Shown here: positions 1-6,457 of the stretch, piece by piece | How positions within the stretch are numbered: the first letter of the stretch is position 1 | Layout of the letters: each line of letters begins with the position of its first letter | Origin: Bacteroidaceae bacterium | GTDB taxonomy: Bacteria; Bacteroidota; Bacteroidia; Bacteroidales; Barnesiellaceae_A | Direction of reading: 5' to 3' | Length of the DNA stretch: 10,819 bases | NCBI GenBank assembly: GCA_017561285.1 | Contig: JAFZDG010000236.1 | Span: forward strand, 1-10,819 | The notes under the pieces: generated by a model | What the model saw: the letters and a program-made list of their open reading frames with translations, nothing else | Databases searched by the model: none | What the model was told of the DNA's origin: nothing | Translations under genes and position numbers: made by a program

Positions 1-927
1 GGGTATCTCTACCGTTCCACCCAGAGCTGCAGTGGGATAGTCGAGTAAGAGGTTATATACGATATCGTTACCGCGACGTTCGAAGTCGGGGTGTTGTTCT
101 TCCGAAAAGAAGAGATACAAATCGCCATACTCTCCACCGCGACGAGGTGCATTACCTTTGCCTTCTATGGGCATTTGCATACCACCTACTACGCCTGCGG
201 GGATGTGTACTGTTGTTATTTCTTCTTTGCGTACGATACCCTCGCCATTGCAATGCGGACATTTGGTTGAGATGCGCTTACCTTCACCTTCGCAGTCGGG
301 ACAAGTGGTAATTACTTGTTGTACACCGCCAAACATCGATCGTTGCGCTCTCATCACTCGACCTTGTCCTTTACAAGTGCTACATGTTGTGAAGGCTGTA
401 CCATCTTTTGCACCGGTACCTTTACAATGTTGACAAGCCACATAGCGGTTGTATTTCAGTTTTTTGTCGCATCCGTTGGCAATGTCGTTGAGTGTAAGTT
501 TTACATTCATACGCAAGTTACCGCCCACACGTTGTTGTCGGCTGTTGCCATAGCTGCTGCCACCACCGCCAAAGAAACTATCGAAGATGCTGCCACCTCC
601 ACCAAAACCACCAAAGAGATCGTTCAAGTGCGATAGGATGTCGTCCATTGAGCCGTTGTAGCTGTATCCACCCCCGCCGGGACCACCTAAACCTTGATGA
701 CCAAATTGGTCGTATCGAGCCCGCTTATTTTCATCACTCAACACTTCGTATGCTTCAGCAGCCTCTTTAAACTTTTCTTCGGCATCTTTTTTCTCTTGTT
801 CCGATGCTGTTGACCACTTATCGGGGTGGTATTGTATAGCCTTTTTGCGATAGGCTTTTTTTATCTCATCGGCTGTTGCCGATTTGGCAACACCTAACAC
901 TTCGTAGTAATCTCTTTTTTCAGCCAT
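1..927 (-). CDS. dnaJ: Chaperone protein DnaJ (Hsp40), 3' end cut off by the window
   Basis: Co-chaperone that delivers unfolded clients to DnaK and stimulates its ATPase in the cytoplasm. 309 codons are visible, starting MAEKRDYYEVLGV and running off the left edge. The J-domain is at residues 1-76, with the catalytic HPD at 34-36. A Gly/Phe-rich linker follows (about 77-136). The zinc-binding domain has four CxxCxGxG repeats beginning at Cys165, Cys182, Cys209 and Cys223. The start of the C-terminal substrate-binding domain runs to the edge. With four zinc repeats and a G/F linker this is a type I DnaJ, not a CbpA-like protein. After HPD there is a stretch KWSTASEQEKKDA, about five residues longer than the equivalent stretch of E. 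coli DnaJ. The start lies 10 bases after the grpE stop, so the two genes form one transcription unit with grpE first. No own promoter is seen in the gap. The visible part has no frameshift. Confidence 0.97.
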   Translation of the reverse strand, partial: MAEKRDYYEVLGVAKSATADEIKKAYRKKAIQYHPDKWSTASEQEKKDAEEKFKEAAEAYEVLSDENKRARYDQFGHQGLGGPGGGGYSYNGSMDDILSHLNDLFGGFGGGGSIFDSFFGGGGSSYGNSRQQRVGGNLRMNVKLTLNDIANGCDKKLKYNRYVACQHCKGTGAKDGTAFTTCSTCKGQGRVMRAQRSMFGGVQQVITTCPDCEGEGKRISTKCPHCNGEGIVRKEEITTVHIPAGVVGGMQMPIEGKGNAPRRGGEYGDLYLFFSEEQHPDFERRGNDIVYNLLLDYPTAALGGTVEIP

Positions 928-937
928 AATGCATATA

Positions 938-1546
938 TTATTGTGCTACAACCACTTTAGGGAAGCGAATAACAACATCGTTGAGTGTATAACCCTTTTG
1001 GGTGCAGTCTATTATTTTTCCTTTTTGCTCGGGGGCAGGTGCCGGTATTTGGGCTATTGCCTCGTGTTTATCGGCATCAAATTCAGCACCTATTGTCTCC
1101 ATCTCTTTCACGCCATTTTGGTCGAGATATGCGAGAAATTTGTTATAAATCAATGAAACTCCCTCTTTCAGTGCATCTACATCGTTACTGTTTTTAACAG
1201 CTTGCATAGCGCGCTCAAAGTCATCTATTACGGGCAGTATGGCTTTCATACAACTCTCTCCGCCGGTCTTTATCAAGTCGGCCTTTTCGCGCATAGTGCG
1301 GCGGCGATAGTTGTCAAATTCGGCCATCAAACGCAAGTAATCGTCTTTTTGCTTGTCTATTTGAGCTTTCAAGTCATCAATTTCGGCTGTCAGTTTGGCA
1401 GTCTCATCCTGCTCCTCAATGGGGAGTTCTTCATCCGTTGTAGTTTCCGATTCTGCATTTTCTGTAGCCGCAGTATCTATATTATCTGCTTTAATATCTT
1501 TATTCTCAATATCTTGCAGGTCTTTTTCTTTTGTCTTTTTGCTCAT
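938..1546 (-). CDS. grpE: Nucleotide exchange factor GrpE
   Basis: Releases ADP from DnaK so that the DnaK-DnaJ folding cycle can turn over. The product is 202 residues, normal for the family. Residues 1-50 are acidic, polar and probably disordered. A coiled-coil segment covers about 50-90 and contains the family stretch LRLMAEFDNYRRRT (71-84). A helical region follows with LPVIDDFERA (104-113). The C-terminal beta domain holds FDADKHEAI (156-164) and GYTLNDVVIRFPKVVV (185-200), the usual GrpE signature. The start ATG is preceded by an A-rich sequence with no Shine-Dalgarno, as is common in Bacteroidota. It is the first gene of a grpE-dnaJ unit, with a promoter candidate about 80 bases upstream, after the ispE stop. 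No CIRCE element (the HrcA operator) is visible. Confidence 0.97.
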   Translation of the reverse strand: MSKKTKEKDLQDIENKDIKADNIDTAATENAESETTTDEELPIEEQDETAKLTAEIDDLKAQIDKQKDDYLRLMAEFDNYRRRTMREKADLIKTGGESCMKAILPVIDDFERAMQAVKNSNDVDALKEGVSLIYNKFLAYLDQNGVKEMETIGAEFDADKHEAIAQIPAPAPEQKGKIIDCTQKGYTLNDVVIRFPKVVVAQ

Positions 1547-1626
1547 ATCTGTTTTGTTTTATTATTCAATGTTGAATTGAGCCACCCTTATGAAGCAGCC
1601 ACATTATTAAATAACAAAAATATTGC

Positions 1627-1659
1627 CAAATCTATTTATGATTCTCTATGTGTCATAAA
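1627..1659 (-). promoter_or_regulatory. Predicted grpE-dnaJ promoter (Bacteroidota type)
   Basis: Read on the minus strand, TAGATTTG (1634 down to 1627) matches the Bacteroidota -7 consensus TAnnTTTG exactly. A weaker -33 element, TTTA (1659-1656, consensus TTTG), lies 21 bases upstream. The pair sits in the 118-base gap between the ispE stop and the grpE start, so grpE-dnaJ probably has its own promoter and an untranslated leader of roughly 70-75 bases. This is a motif-based prediction. Confidence 0.6.
1635..1659. repeat. Inverted repeat TTTATGA-N11-TCATAAA in the grpE promoter
   Basis: Perfect 7-base arms at 1635-1641 and 1653-1659 are separated by 11 bases. They fill the interval between the predicted -33 and -7 elements of grpE. 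The centre-to-centre spacing of 18 bases would suit a dimeric DNA-binding protein. The arms are AT-rich, so chance occurrence is possible. It is not the CIRCE sequence. Confidence 0.4.
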
Positions 1660-1664
1660 GTCAG

Positions 1665-2483
1665 TTACACTTTACACTCTCCTGCCCATACAAAGCAGTC
1701 GTCAAACGTTTCACCAGCAGTGATAGGTTGGTCGAAGATACCAAATACCGAAGAGCCGGAACCCGACATAGAGGCGTATATGGCCCCCATATCGTATAGG
1801 TGTTGTTTAATAGCTGCTATGCGAGGATGTGCCGGAAACAGACTCTTCTCAAAATCGTTTGCTATGCAATGCTTCCATTCAGTAAGTTCTTTGTGAAGAG
1901 CCTCTTCGAGTGGATTGAGAGGTGTTTGCGGAGTTACGTGTGCATACGCCTCGGCTGTTGAGATGGCAATGGATGGTTTAACGAGAACGATGTATTTTCC
2001 TTTAAGCGATAGGTCGGTCGAAGCGAAGCAATCGCCAATACCGGTAGCTATAAGGGGGCGGTTGTATATAAAAAATGGGCAGTCGGCACCCAATTTTGCT
2101 GCCAGAGTAGCCAATTGCTTGTCATCGAGAGGCAAATGAAATATATCGCGTAGCATACGCAGTGTATAGGCGGCATCGGCCGATCCACCTCCAAGTCCGG
2201 CACCAAAAGGTATGACTTTGTGTAGATGAATATCAACAGCCGGTAGTGCAAATTGCGATTGTAACAATCGGTAGGCACGCATCACCAAGTTTTGTTCGGC
2301 ATCACCATCAACGGTTATACCGGTTATTGACAGAGTTGTTTCGTTGCGTTGCGATGGCACTATTTCCAGTATATCGCACAAGTCGATAGGGTAGAATAGT
2401 GTTTCGAGATTGTGATAACCATCTGGACGACGACTTGTTACGTATAGTCCTATATTGATTTTGGCATTGGGAAATGTTATCAT
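1665..2483 (-). CDS. ispE: 4-(cytidine 5'-diphospho)-2-C-methyl-D-erythritol kinase IspE
   Basis: GHMP-family kinase that phosphorylates CDP-methylerythritol at the 2-position using ATP, a middle step of the MEP (non-mevalonate) isoprenoid pathway; cytoplasmic. The product is 272 residues from the chosen start, MITFPNAKINIGLYV. Motifs: NAKINIGL with Lys8 (substrate-binding/active-site region), RRPDGYHNLETLF (18-30), the glycine-rich ATP loop IPFGAGLGGGSADAA (91-105), LGADCPFF (131-138, with the conserved catalytic Asp134) and the C-terminal GHMP motif SMSGSGSSVFG (238-248). An in-frame ATG 33 bases upstream would add 11 residues. It is rejected because the family begins just before the NAKIN motif, and because an exact -7 promoter box (2506-2513) lies inside that extension. 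Transcribed divergently from dnaB. Confidence 0.96.
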   Translation of the reverse strand: MITFPNAKINIGLYVTSRRPDGYHNLETLFYPIDLCDILEIVPSQRNETTLSITGITVDGDAEQNLVMRAYRLLQSQFALPAVDIHLHKVIPFGAGLGGGSADAAYTLRMLRDIFHLPLDDKQLATLAAKLGADCPFFIYNRPLIATGIGDCFASTDLSLKGKYIVLVKPSIAISTAEAYAHVTPQTPLNPLEEALHKELTEWKHCIANDFEKSLFPAHPRIAAIKQHLYDMGAIYASMSGSGSSVFGIFDQPITAGETFDDCFVWAGECKV

Positions 2484-2505
2484 ATTATCGTTGTTTTTAC
2501 CAATG

Positions 2506-2536
2506 CAAAAGTACATCTATTAGCTCAATATTGCAA
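2506..2536 (-). promoter_or_regulatory. Predicted ispE promoter
   Basis: On the minus strand, TACTTTTG (2513 down to 2506) matches TAnnTTTG exactly. A TTG (2536-2534) lies 20 bases upstream and can serve as the -33 element. Transcription would start near 2499-2502, giving a leader of under 20 bases before the ATG at 2483. This agrees with the shorter IspE start and rules against translation from 2516. Confidence 0.65.
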
Positions 2537-2550
2537 CAACCTCGTTGCAA
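2531..2550. repeat. Inverted repeat TTGCAAC-N6-GTTGCAA overlapping the ispE -33 element
   Basis: Perfect 7-base arms at 2531-2537 and 2544-2550 with a 6-base spacer. The left arm contains the predicted -33 TTG of the ispE promoter (CAA on the plus strand at 2534-2536). It resembles a dyad operator for a dimeric regulator. No transcript is expected across it from either predicted promoter, so a role in DNA rather than RNA is more likely. No bound factor can be named. Confidence 0.45.
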
Positions 2551-2620
2551 CATTGACTCTTTTCACGCAATATTCACCATTATCATTGATAAAAACCGGT
2601 ATATTATATATGGTATATTG

Positions 2621-2663
2621 CCTTATTTTATCTATTTTTGTAACGAACGAAAATAAAATAAGG
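2621..2663. repeat. 11-base inverted repeat flanking the dnaB -7 box and reaching the ribosome binding site
   Basis: CCTTATTTTAT (2621-2631) and ATAAAATAAGG (2653-2663) are perfect inverted arms with a 21-base interval that contains the -7 box at 2633-2640. The right arm includes the AAGG of the dnaB Shine-Dalgarno. If transcription starts after 2640, only the right arm is in the mRNA, so the repeat would act as a DNA operator. If it starts further upstream, the hairpin would hide the ribosome binding site. Nine of the eleven bases in each arm are A, T or a run of them, which lowers the weight of the match somewhat. Confidence 0.55.
2633..2640 (+). promoter_or_regulatory. Predicted dnaB -7 promoter box
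   Basis: TATTTTTG matches the Bacteroidota -7 consensus TAnnTTTG. No good TTTG is seen at the expected -33 position (about 2610), so the match rests on the -7 box alone. Initiation would be near 2645-2648, about 30 bases before the dnaB start and just ahead of its ribosome binding site. Confidence 0.5.
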
Positions 2664-2666
2664 AGA
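2660..2666 (+). promoter_or_regulatory. Shine-Dalgarno AAGGAGA that sets the dnaB start
   Basis: AAGGAGA lies 8 bases before the ATG at 2675, a near-ideal spacing. It is the only clear Shine-Dalgarno sequence in the window, and it favours this ATG over in-frame ATGs at codons 4, 19 and 22. Confidence 0.7.
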
Positions 2667-2674
2667 AACAGCCT

Positions 2675-4258
2675 ATGGCACCTATGAAGCGATATACCTC
2701 GCGAAGCAATAAAAAAGAGACCAACTATATGCCCAATATGTCGGAGTTAGGCAAGCTCCCCCCGCAAGATACCGAAGTCGAAGAAGCCGTACTTGGAGCG
2801 TTGATGCTCGAAAAAGATGCCTATACACGTATCTGTGATATGCTCAAGCCCGAGTGTTTCTACGATCCTGCCAATCAGAAAATATATAAGGCTATAGCCG
2901 ATCTTGCTGCCTATCAACGACCTATCGATATGCTCACCGTTACCGACCAGTTGCGTAGCAATGGTACACTTGACGAGGTGGGTGGTGCATTGCGCATCAG
3001 TGAGCTTACGGGACGTGTCGTTACGGCTTCGCACGTAGAGTATCACGCACGCATTGTTTCGCAAAAATATTTGGCTCGCGAACTGATATCGTTCTCAAGT
3101 GAAGTACAAGCCAAGGCCTTTGACGAAACGCAAGACGTTGACGACCTGATGCAACTGGCCGAGGAAAAGCTATTCCGTATATCGCAAAACAACCTCAAAA
3201 AAGATGTAGTGCAGATACGACCGGTTATCGAGATGGCTATCAGACAAATCGAAGAGGCCAAGAAGCGCGATAACAATATGAGTGGCTTGGCTACCGGATT
3301 TCACGATCTCGACAAACTTACATCGGGCTGGCAGAACTCCGACCTCATCATTATTGCAGCCCGTCCGGCGATGGGTAAAACGGCTTTTGTGCTTTCAATG
3401 GCCAAGAATATGGCTGTCAATTACAACTCGCCCGTAGCAGTATTCTCGCTCGAGATGTCCAATTTGCAGTTGGTCAATCGTCTTATTGTCAATACTTGTG
3501 AGATACCGGCCGACGACATCAAGCGAGGCAATCTCGAAGGATGGCAGTGGGATCAGTTGCTTACCAAAGTCAACATATTGTACGAGGCTCCGTTGTACAT
3601 TGACGATACCCCCAGTTTGTCGGTGTTTGAGTTACGTACAAAGGCTCGTCGTTTGGTGCGAGAGCATGGTGTGAAGATTATTATTATCGACTATTTGCAG
3701 TTGATGAATGCCAGTGGTATGGAGTATGGCAGCCGCGAGCAGGAGGTAAGTACTATCTCTCGTTCACTCAAGCAGTTGGCCAAAGAGTTGAACATACCCA
3801 TCATCGCACTTTCGCAGCTCAATCGTAGTGTCGAGAGTCGTGGTACGGGCAATGATGCCACCGGCAAGCGTCCGCAACTATCCGACCTTCGTGAGTCGGG
3901 AGCCATTGAGCAAGATGCCGATATGGTATGTTTCATACACCGCCCCGAATATTACCTCAAAACCAGCGAAGATGGTGCCAATAACGACATTCGTGGCCTT
4001 GCCGAGATAATTATAGCCAAGCACCGTAATGGTGCTACCGATACGGTAAAATTGCGCTTCAGAGGCGAGTTGGCTCGATTTGAGAATTGGGATGAGAAAG
4101 ACCGCATACTTGACTCGGCATTCAATCGTACTCCTTCCGACAATAATGGTAGTACACCACAACCGGCGGCTGCAACGGTTATGGCATCGGACACAATGAG
4201 TAAGATACAAATGACGCAAGAGGAGTTCCTCAGCCGTCGCAACGAAGACGTATTGTAG
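2675..4258 (+). CDS. dnaB: Replicative DNA helicase DnaB
   Basis: Hexameric 5'-3' helicase that unwinds DNA at the replication fork and interacts with primase and loader; ATP-driven, cytoplasmic. The product is 527 residues. After an N-terminal tail of about 25 residues, the DnaB N-terminal domain spans about 28-130 (PPQDTEVEEAVLGALMLEKDA). A linker helix follows. The RecA-like ATPase domain spans about 200-475, with Walker A ARPAMGKTA (229-237), Walker B KIIIIDYLQLM (334-344), the LSQLNRSVE motif (379-387), LRESGAIEQDAD (405-416) and KHRNGAT (449-455). The C-terminal tail after about 480 is polar, low in complexity and probably disordered. The ATPase core is continuous, with no intein. The start is supported by the Shine-Dalgarno at 2660-2666. 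Divergent from ispE and followed by glgB after 51 bases. No plasmid or phage features surround it, so this is taken as the chromosomal copy. Confidence 0.97.
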   Translation: MAPMKRYTSRSNKKETNYMPNMSELGKLPPQDTEVEEAVLGALMLEKDAYTRICDMLKPECFYDPANQKIYKAIADLAAYQRPIDMLTVTDQLRSNGTLDEVGGALRISELTGRVVTASHVEYHARIVSQKYLARELISFSSEVQAKAFDETQDVDDLMQLAEEKLFRISQNNLKKDVVQIRPVIEMAIRQIEEAKKRDNNMSGLATGFHDLDKLTSGWQNSDLIIIAARPAMGKTAFVLSMAKNMAVNYNSPVAVFSLEMSNLQLVNRLIVNTCEIPADDIKRGNLEGWQWDQLLTKVNILYEAPLYIDDTPSLSVFELRTKARRLVREHGVKIIIIDYLQLMNASGMEYGSREQEVSTISRSLKQLAKELNIPIIALSQLNRSVESRGTGNDATGKRPQLSDLRESGAIEQDADMVCFIHRPEYYLKTSEDGANNDIRGLAEIIIAKHRNGATDTVKLRFRGELARFENWDEKDRILDSAFNRTPSDNNGSTPQPAAATVMASDTMSKIQMTQEEFLSRRNEDVL

Positions 4259-4309
4259 ATATATATTTACTATAGTTATATATAGATTCAAACCTATAAT
4301 AAAATTGTA

Positions 4310-6322
4310 ATGAAAACACTGCCTTTAATTGCAAACGATCCCTGGCTCGAACCGTTTGAGAAAGCCATAGTGGGCAGACATAATAGAGTAAAAGAAGTAA
4401 AAGACAAACTTACTCGCCGAGGCAAGATGCCCCTCTCGGAGTTCGCTTCGGGACATCTATATTATGGCCTGCACCGGCAAAAAGATGGTAGTTGGATATT
4501 TCGTGAGTGGGCTCCCAATGCCACAGAGATATATCTGATTGGTCAATTTTCCGATTGGCAAGAACGTTCGGAATATAAATTAAAGTCGTTGCACAATGGC
4601 TCGTGGGAGATAAAATTGGCTCCGGAGTTATTGCATCATGGCGACCTCTATAAATTATCAATGCACTGGCACGATGGTCAAGGCGAGCGCATTCCTGCTT
4701 GGGCCAATCGAGTGGTACAAGATCCTCAAACATACATTTTCTCGGCTCAAGTATGGGCTCCCGAAAAGCCATATAAGTTTACCAAACGGGCCTTTAAGCC
4801 CTCCACATCGCCCCTACTTATATATGAATGCCACATAGGTATGGCACAAAACGAGGAGAAAGTGGGCACTTACAACGAGTTCCGAGAAAAAATATTACCC
4901 CGTATCGCTGCCGACGGATACAATGCCATACAGATTATGGCTATACAAGAGCACCCATACTATGGTTCTTTTGGCTATCACGTATCCAACTTTTTTGCAT
5001 CATCTTCGCGTTTCGGTACACCCGATGAGCTCAAGCAACTCATAGACGAAGCACACCGTCTGGGTATTGCCGTTATTATGGATATTGTACATTCGCATGC
5101 CGTCAAGAACGAGCAAGAAGGATTGGGCCGCTTTGATGGCTCATATACTCAATATTTTCATGGAGGCGACCGCCGCGAGCATTCGGCTTGGGATTCTCTA
5201 TGCTTCGACTATGGCAAGCACGAGGTGTTGCATTTCCTCTTGTCCAATTGCAAATACTGGCTCGAAGAGTATCACTTCGATGGTTTCCGTTTCGATGGCG
5301 TAACCTCTATGCTCTATTATAGTCATGGGTTGGGACAGTCGTTTGGTTCGTATCAAGACTACTACGATGGAAGTCAGGATGACGATGCAATCGTATATCT
5401 GACCTTAGCCAATATGCTCATCCACGAGGTCAATCCGCGAGCCATAACCATCGCCGAGGAGATGAGTGGAATGCCCGGTCTTGCTGCCAAGTATGAAGAT
5501 GGCGGTATGGGATTCGATTATCGTATGGCAATGGGCATACCCGACTATTGGATTAAGACGATTAAGGAGAAGAAGGACGAGGACTGGCATCCTACATCTA
5601 TATTCTGGGAGTTGACCAATCGGCGTGCCGATGAAAAGACTATATCGTATGCCGAGAGCCACGACCAAGCTCTTGTAGGCGACAAAACCATTATCTTTCG
5701 CCTTATCGACAAAGAGATGTATTGGCATATGTCGGTATTCAGCAACAACTATATGGTCGATCGCGGTATTGCTCTGCACAAGATGATACGATTGGTAACC
5801 CTTGCCACTATCAATGGCGGCTATCTCAACTTTATGGGCAACGAGTGGGGACACCCCGAGTGGATAGACTTCCCTCGCGAAGGAAACGGTTGGTCACATA
5901 AACACGCACGCCGTTTGTGGGAACTTGTAGATCGTGACGACCTTAAGTACAAGTATCTCAACCGTTTTGACAATGCAATGATACAGACCGTATTGTCAGA
6001 GCGTCGCTTCGAGGCATCGCCCGTTGTGAAAGTGTGGGAGAACGATGGCGACCAAATCTTGGCATTCAGTCGCAAAGACCTTTTGTTTGTCTTCAACTTC
6101 CACCCCAATAAGTCTTATGCCGACTATGGTATGCTTGTTAAGCCCGGTAGCTACGAGGTCATACTCAATAGTGATCGCGAGGAGTTTGGCGGTTTCAATC
6201 AAATAGATGAAAATGTTGTACACTTCACCCATCCCGACCCCTTGTATAAGAAGGCCCGCAAAGAGTGGCTCAAGCTCTACATCCCCTCACGCACCGTATT
6301 GGTGTTGCGCCGCAAAAAGTAA
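4310..6322 (+). CDS. glgB: 1,4-alpha-glucan branching enzyme (GH13_8, eukaryote-like)
   Basis: Cuts alpha-1,4 glucan chains and rejoins them as alpha-1,6 branches during glycogen synthesis. The product is 670 residues. The N-terminal CBM48-type domain is about 45-150 (REWAPNATEIYLIGQFSDW, 65-83). The GH13 barrel has DIVHSH (258-263), nucleophile Asp329 in GFRFDGVTSM, acid/base Glu383 in ITIAEEMSG and Asp452 in AESHDQALVGD. The C-terminal all-beta domain starts at about 570. The motifs VTSMLYYSHG, ITIAEEMSGMPG and NFMGNEWGHPEW match the subfamily of eukaryotic branching enzymes (GBE1-like, GH13_8) better than E. coli GlgB (GH13_9). The GH13 motifs at these positions are intact. It lies 51 bases after dnaB; the AT-rich gap has no exact TAnnTTTG box, so read-through from dnaB is possible. 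A terminator follows. No other glycogen genes are in the window. Confidence 0.95.
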   Translation: MKTLPLIANDPWLEPFEKAIVGRHNRVKEVKDKLTRRGKMPLSEFASGHLYYGLHRQKDGSWIFREWAPNATEIYLIGQFSDWQERSEYKLKSLHNGSWEIKLAPELLHHGDLYKLSMHWHDGQGERIPAWANRVVQDPQTYIFSAQVWAPEKPYKFTKRAFKPSTSPLLIYECHIGMAQNEEKVGTYNEFREKILPRIAADGYNAIQIMAIQEHPYYGSFGYHVSNFFASSSRFGTPDELKQLIDEAHRLGIAVIMDIVHSHAVKNEQEGLGRFDGSYTQYFHGGDRREHSAWDSLCFDYGKHEVLHFLLSNCKYWLEEYHFDGFRFDGVTSMLYYSHGLGQSFGSYQDYYDGSQDDDAIVYLTLANMLIHEVNPRAITIAEEMSGMPGLAAKYEDGGMGFDYRMAMGIPDYWIKTIKEKKDEDWHPTSIFWELTNRRADEKTISYAESHDQALVGDKTIIFRLIDKEMYWHMSVFSNNYMVDRGIALHKMIRLVTLATINGGYLNFMGNEWGHPEWIDFPREGNGWSHKHARRLWELVDRDDLKYKYLNRFDNAMIQTVLSERRFEASPVVKVWENDGDQILAFSRKDLLFVFNFHPNKSYADYGMLVKPGSYEVILNSDREEFGGFNQIDENVVHFTHPDPLYKKARKEWLKLYIPSRTVLVLRRKK

Positions 6323-6348
6323 CACATAGCTACAACGATAACCATAAC

Positions 6349-6383
6349 ACTCCTCCACAGATACCACGTGGGGGAGTTTTTTT
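6349..6383 (+). terminator. Rho-independent terminator of glgB
   Basis: ACTCCTCCAC (6349-6358) pairs with GTGGGGGAGT (6368-6377) over 10 positions, with one G-U wobble and a 9-base loop. A run of seven T residues (6377-6383) follows. It starts 26 bases after the glgB stop. Confidence 0.85.
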
Positions 6384-6404
6384 AGGCCCTATCCCTACAT
6401 AACA

Positions 6405-6435
6405 ACAGCGGTGCATCGAACAGATGCACCGCTGT
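6405..6435 (-). terminator. Perfect 13-bp hairpin, likely terminator of the convergent minus-strand gene
   Basis: ACAGCGGTGCATC (6405-6417) and GATGCACCGCTGT (6423-6435) are perfect inverted arms with a 5-base loop. Read on the minus strand it begins 22 bases after the stop of the gene at 6458-8182 and is followed by TGTTATGT, not a full T run. It would be a strong but non-canonical terminator, or a 3'-end stabilising hairpin. It may also back up glgB termination on the plus strand. Confidence 0.6.
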
Positions 6436-6457
6436 ACTATAAATTGAGGTATAACGA

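Noticed and set aside
1547..1664. CIRCE (HrcA) operator upstream of grpE
   Set aside because: No sequence resembling the TTAGCACTC-N9-GAGTGCTAA dyad is present in the region.
1202..1723. A 173-residue plus-strand open frame opposite grpE
   Set aside because: It runs antisense to a clear GrpE, its product resembles no known fold and is hydrophobic in the way antisense frames often are; no promoter or ribosome binding site supports it.
2484..2516. Eleven-residue N-terminal extension of IspE from an upstream ATG
   Set aside because: The extension overlaps an exact -7 promoter box and places extra residues before the NAKIN motif that normally sits at the N-terminus of IspE.
2675..4258. Possible intein in DnaB, a common insertion host
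   Set aside because: The Walker A, Walker B and downstream motifs run continuously at normal spacing, and the protein has the usual length.
4259..4309. Possible separate glgB promoter or small hairpin in the AT-rich gap (8-base palindrome ACTATAGT at 4269-4276)
   Set aside because: The closest -7 match has a mismatch in the fixed bases, and the palindrome is too short in such AT-rich sequence to mean much.
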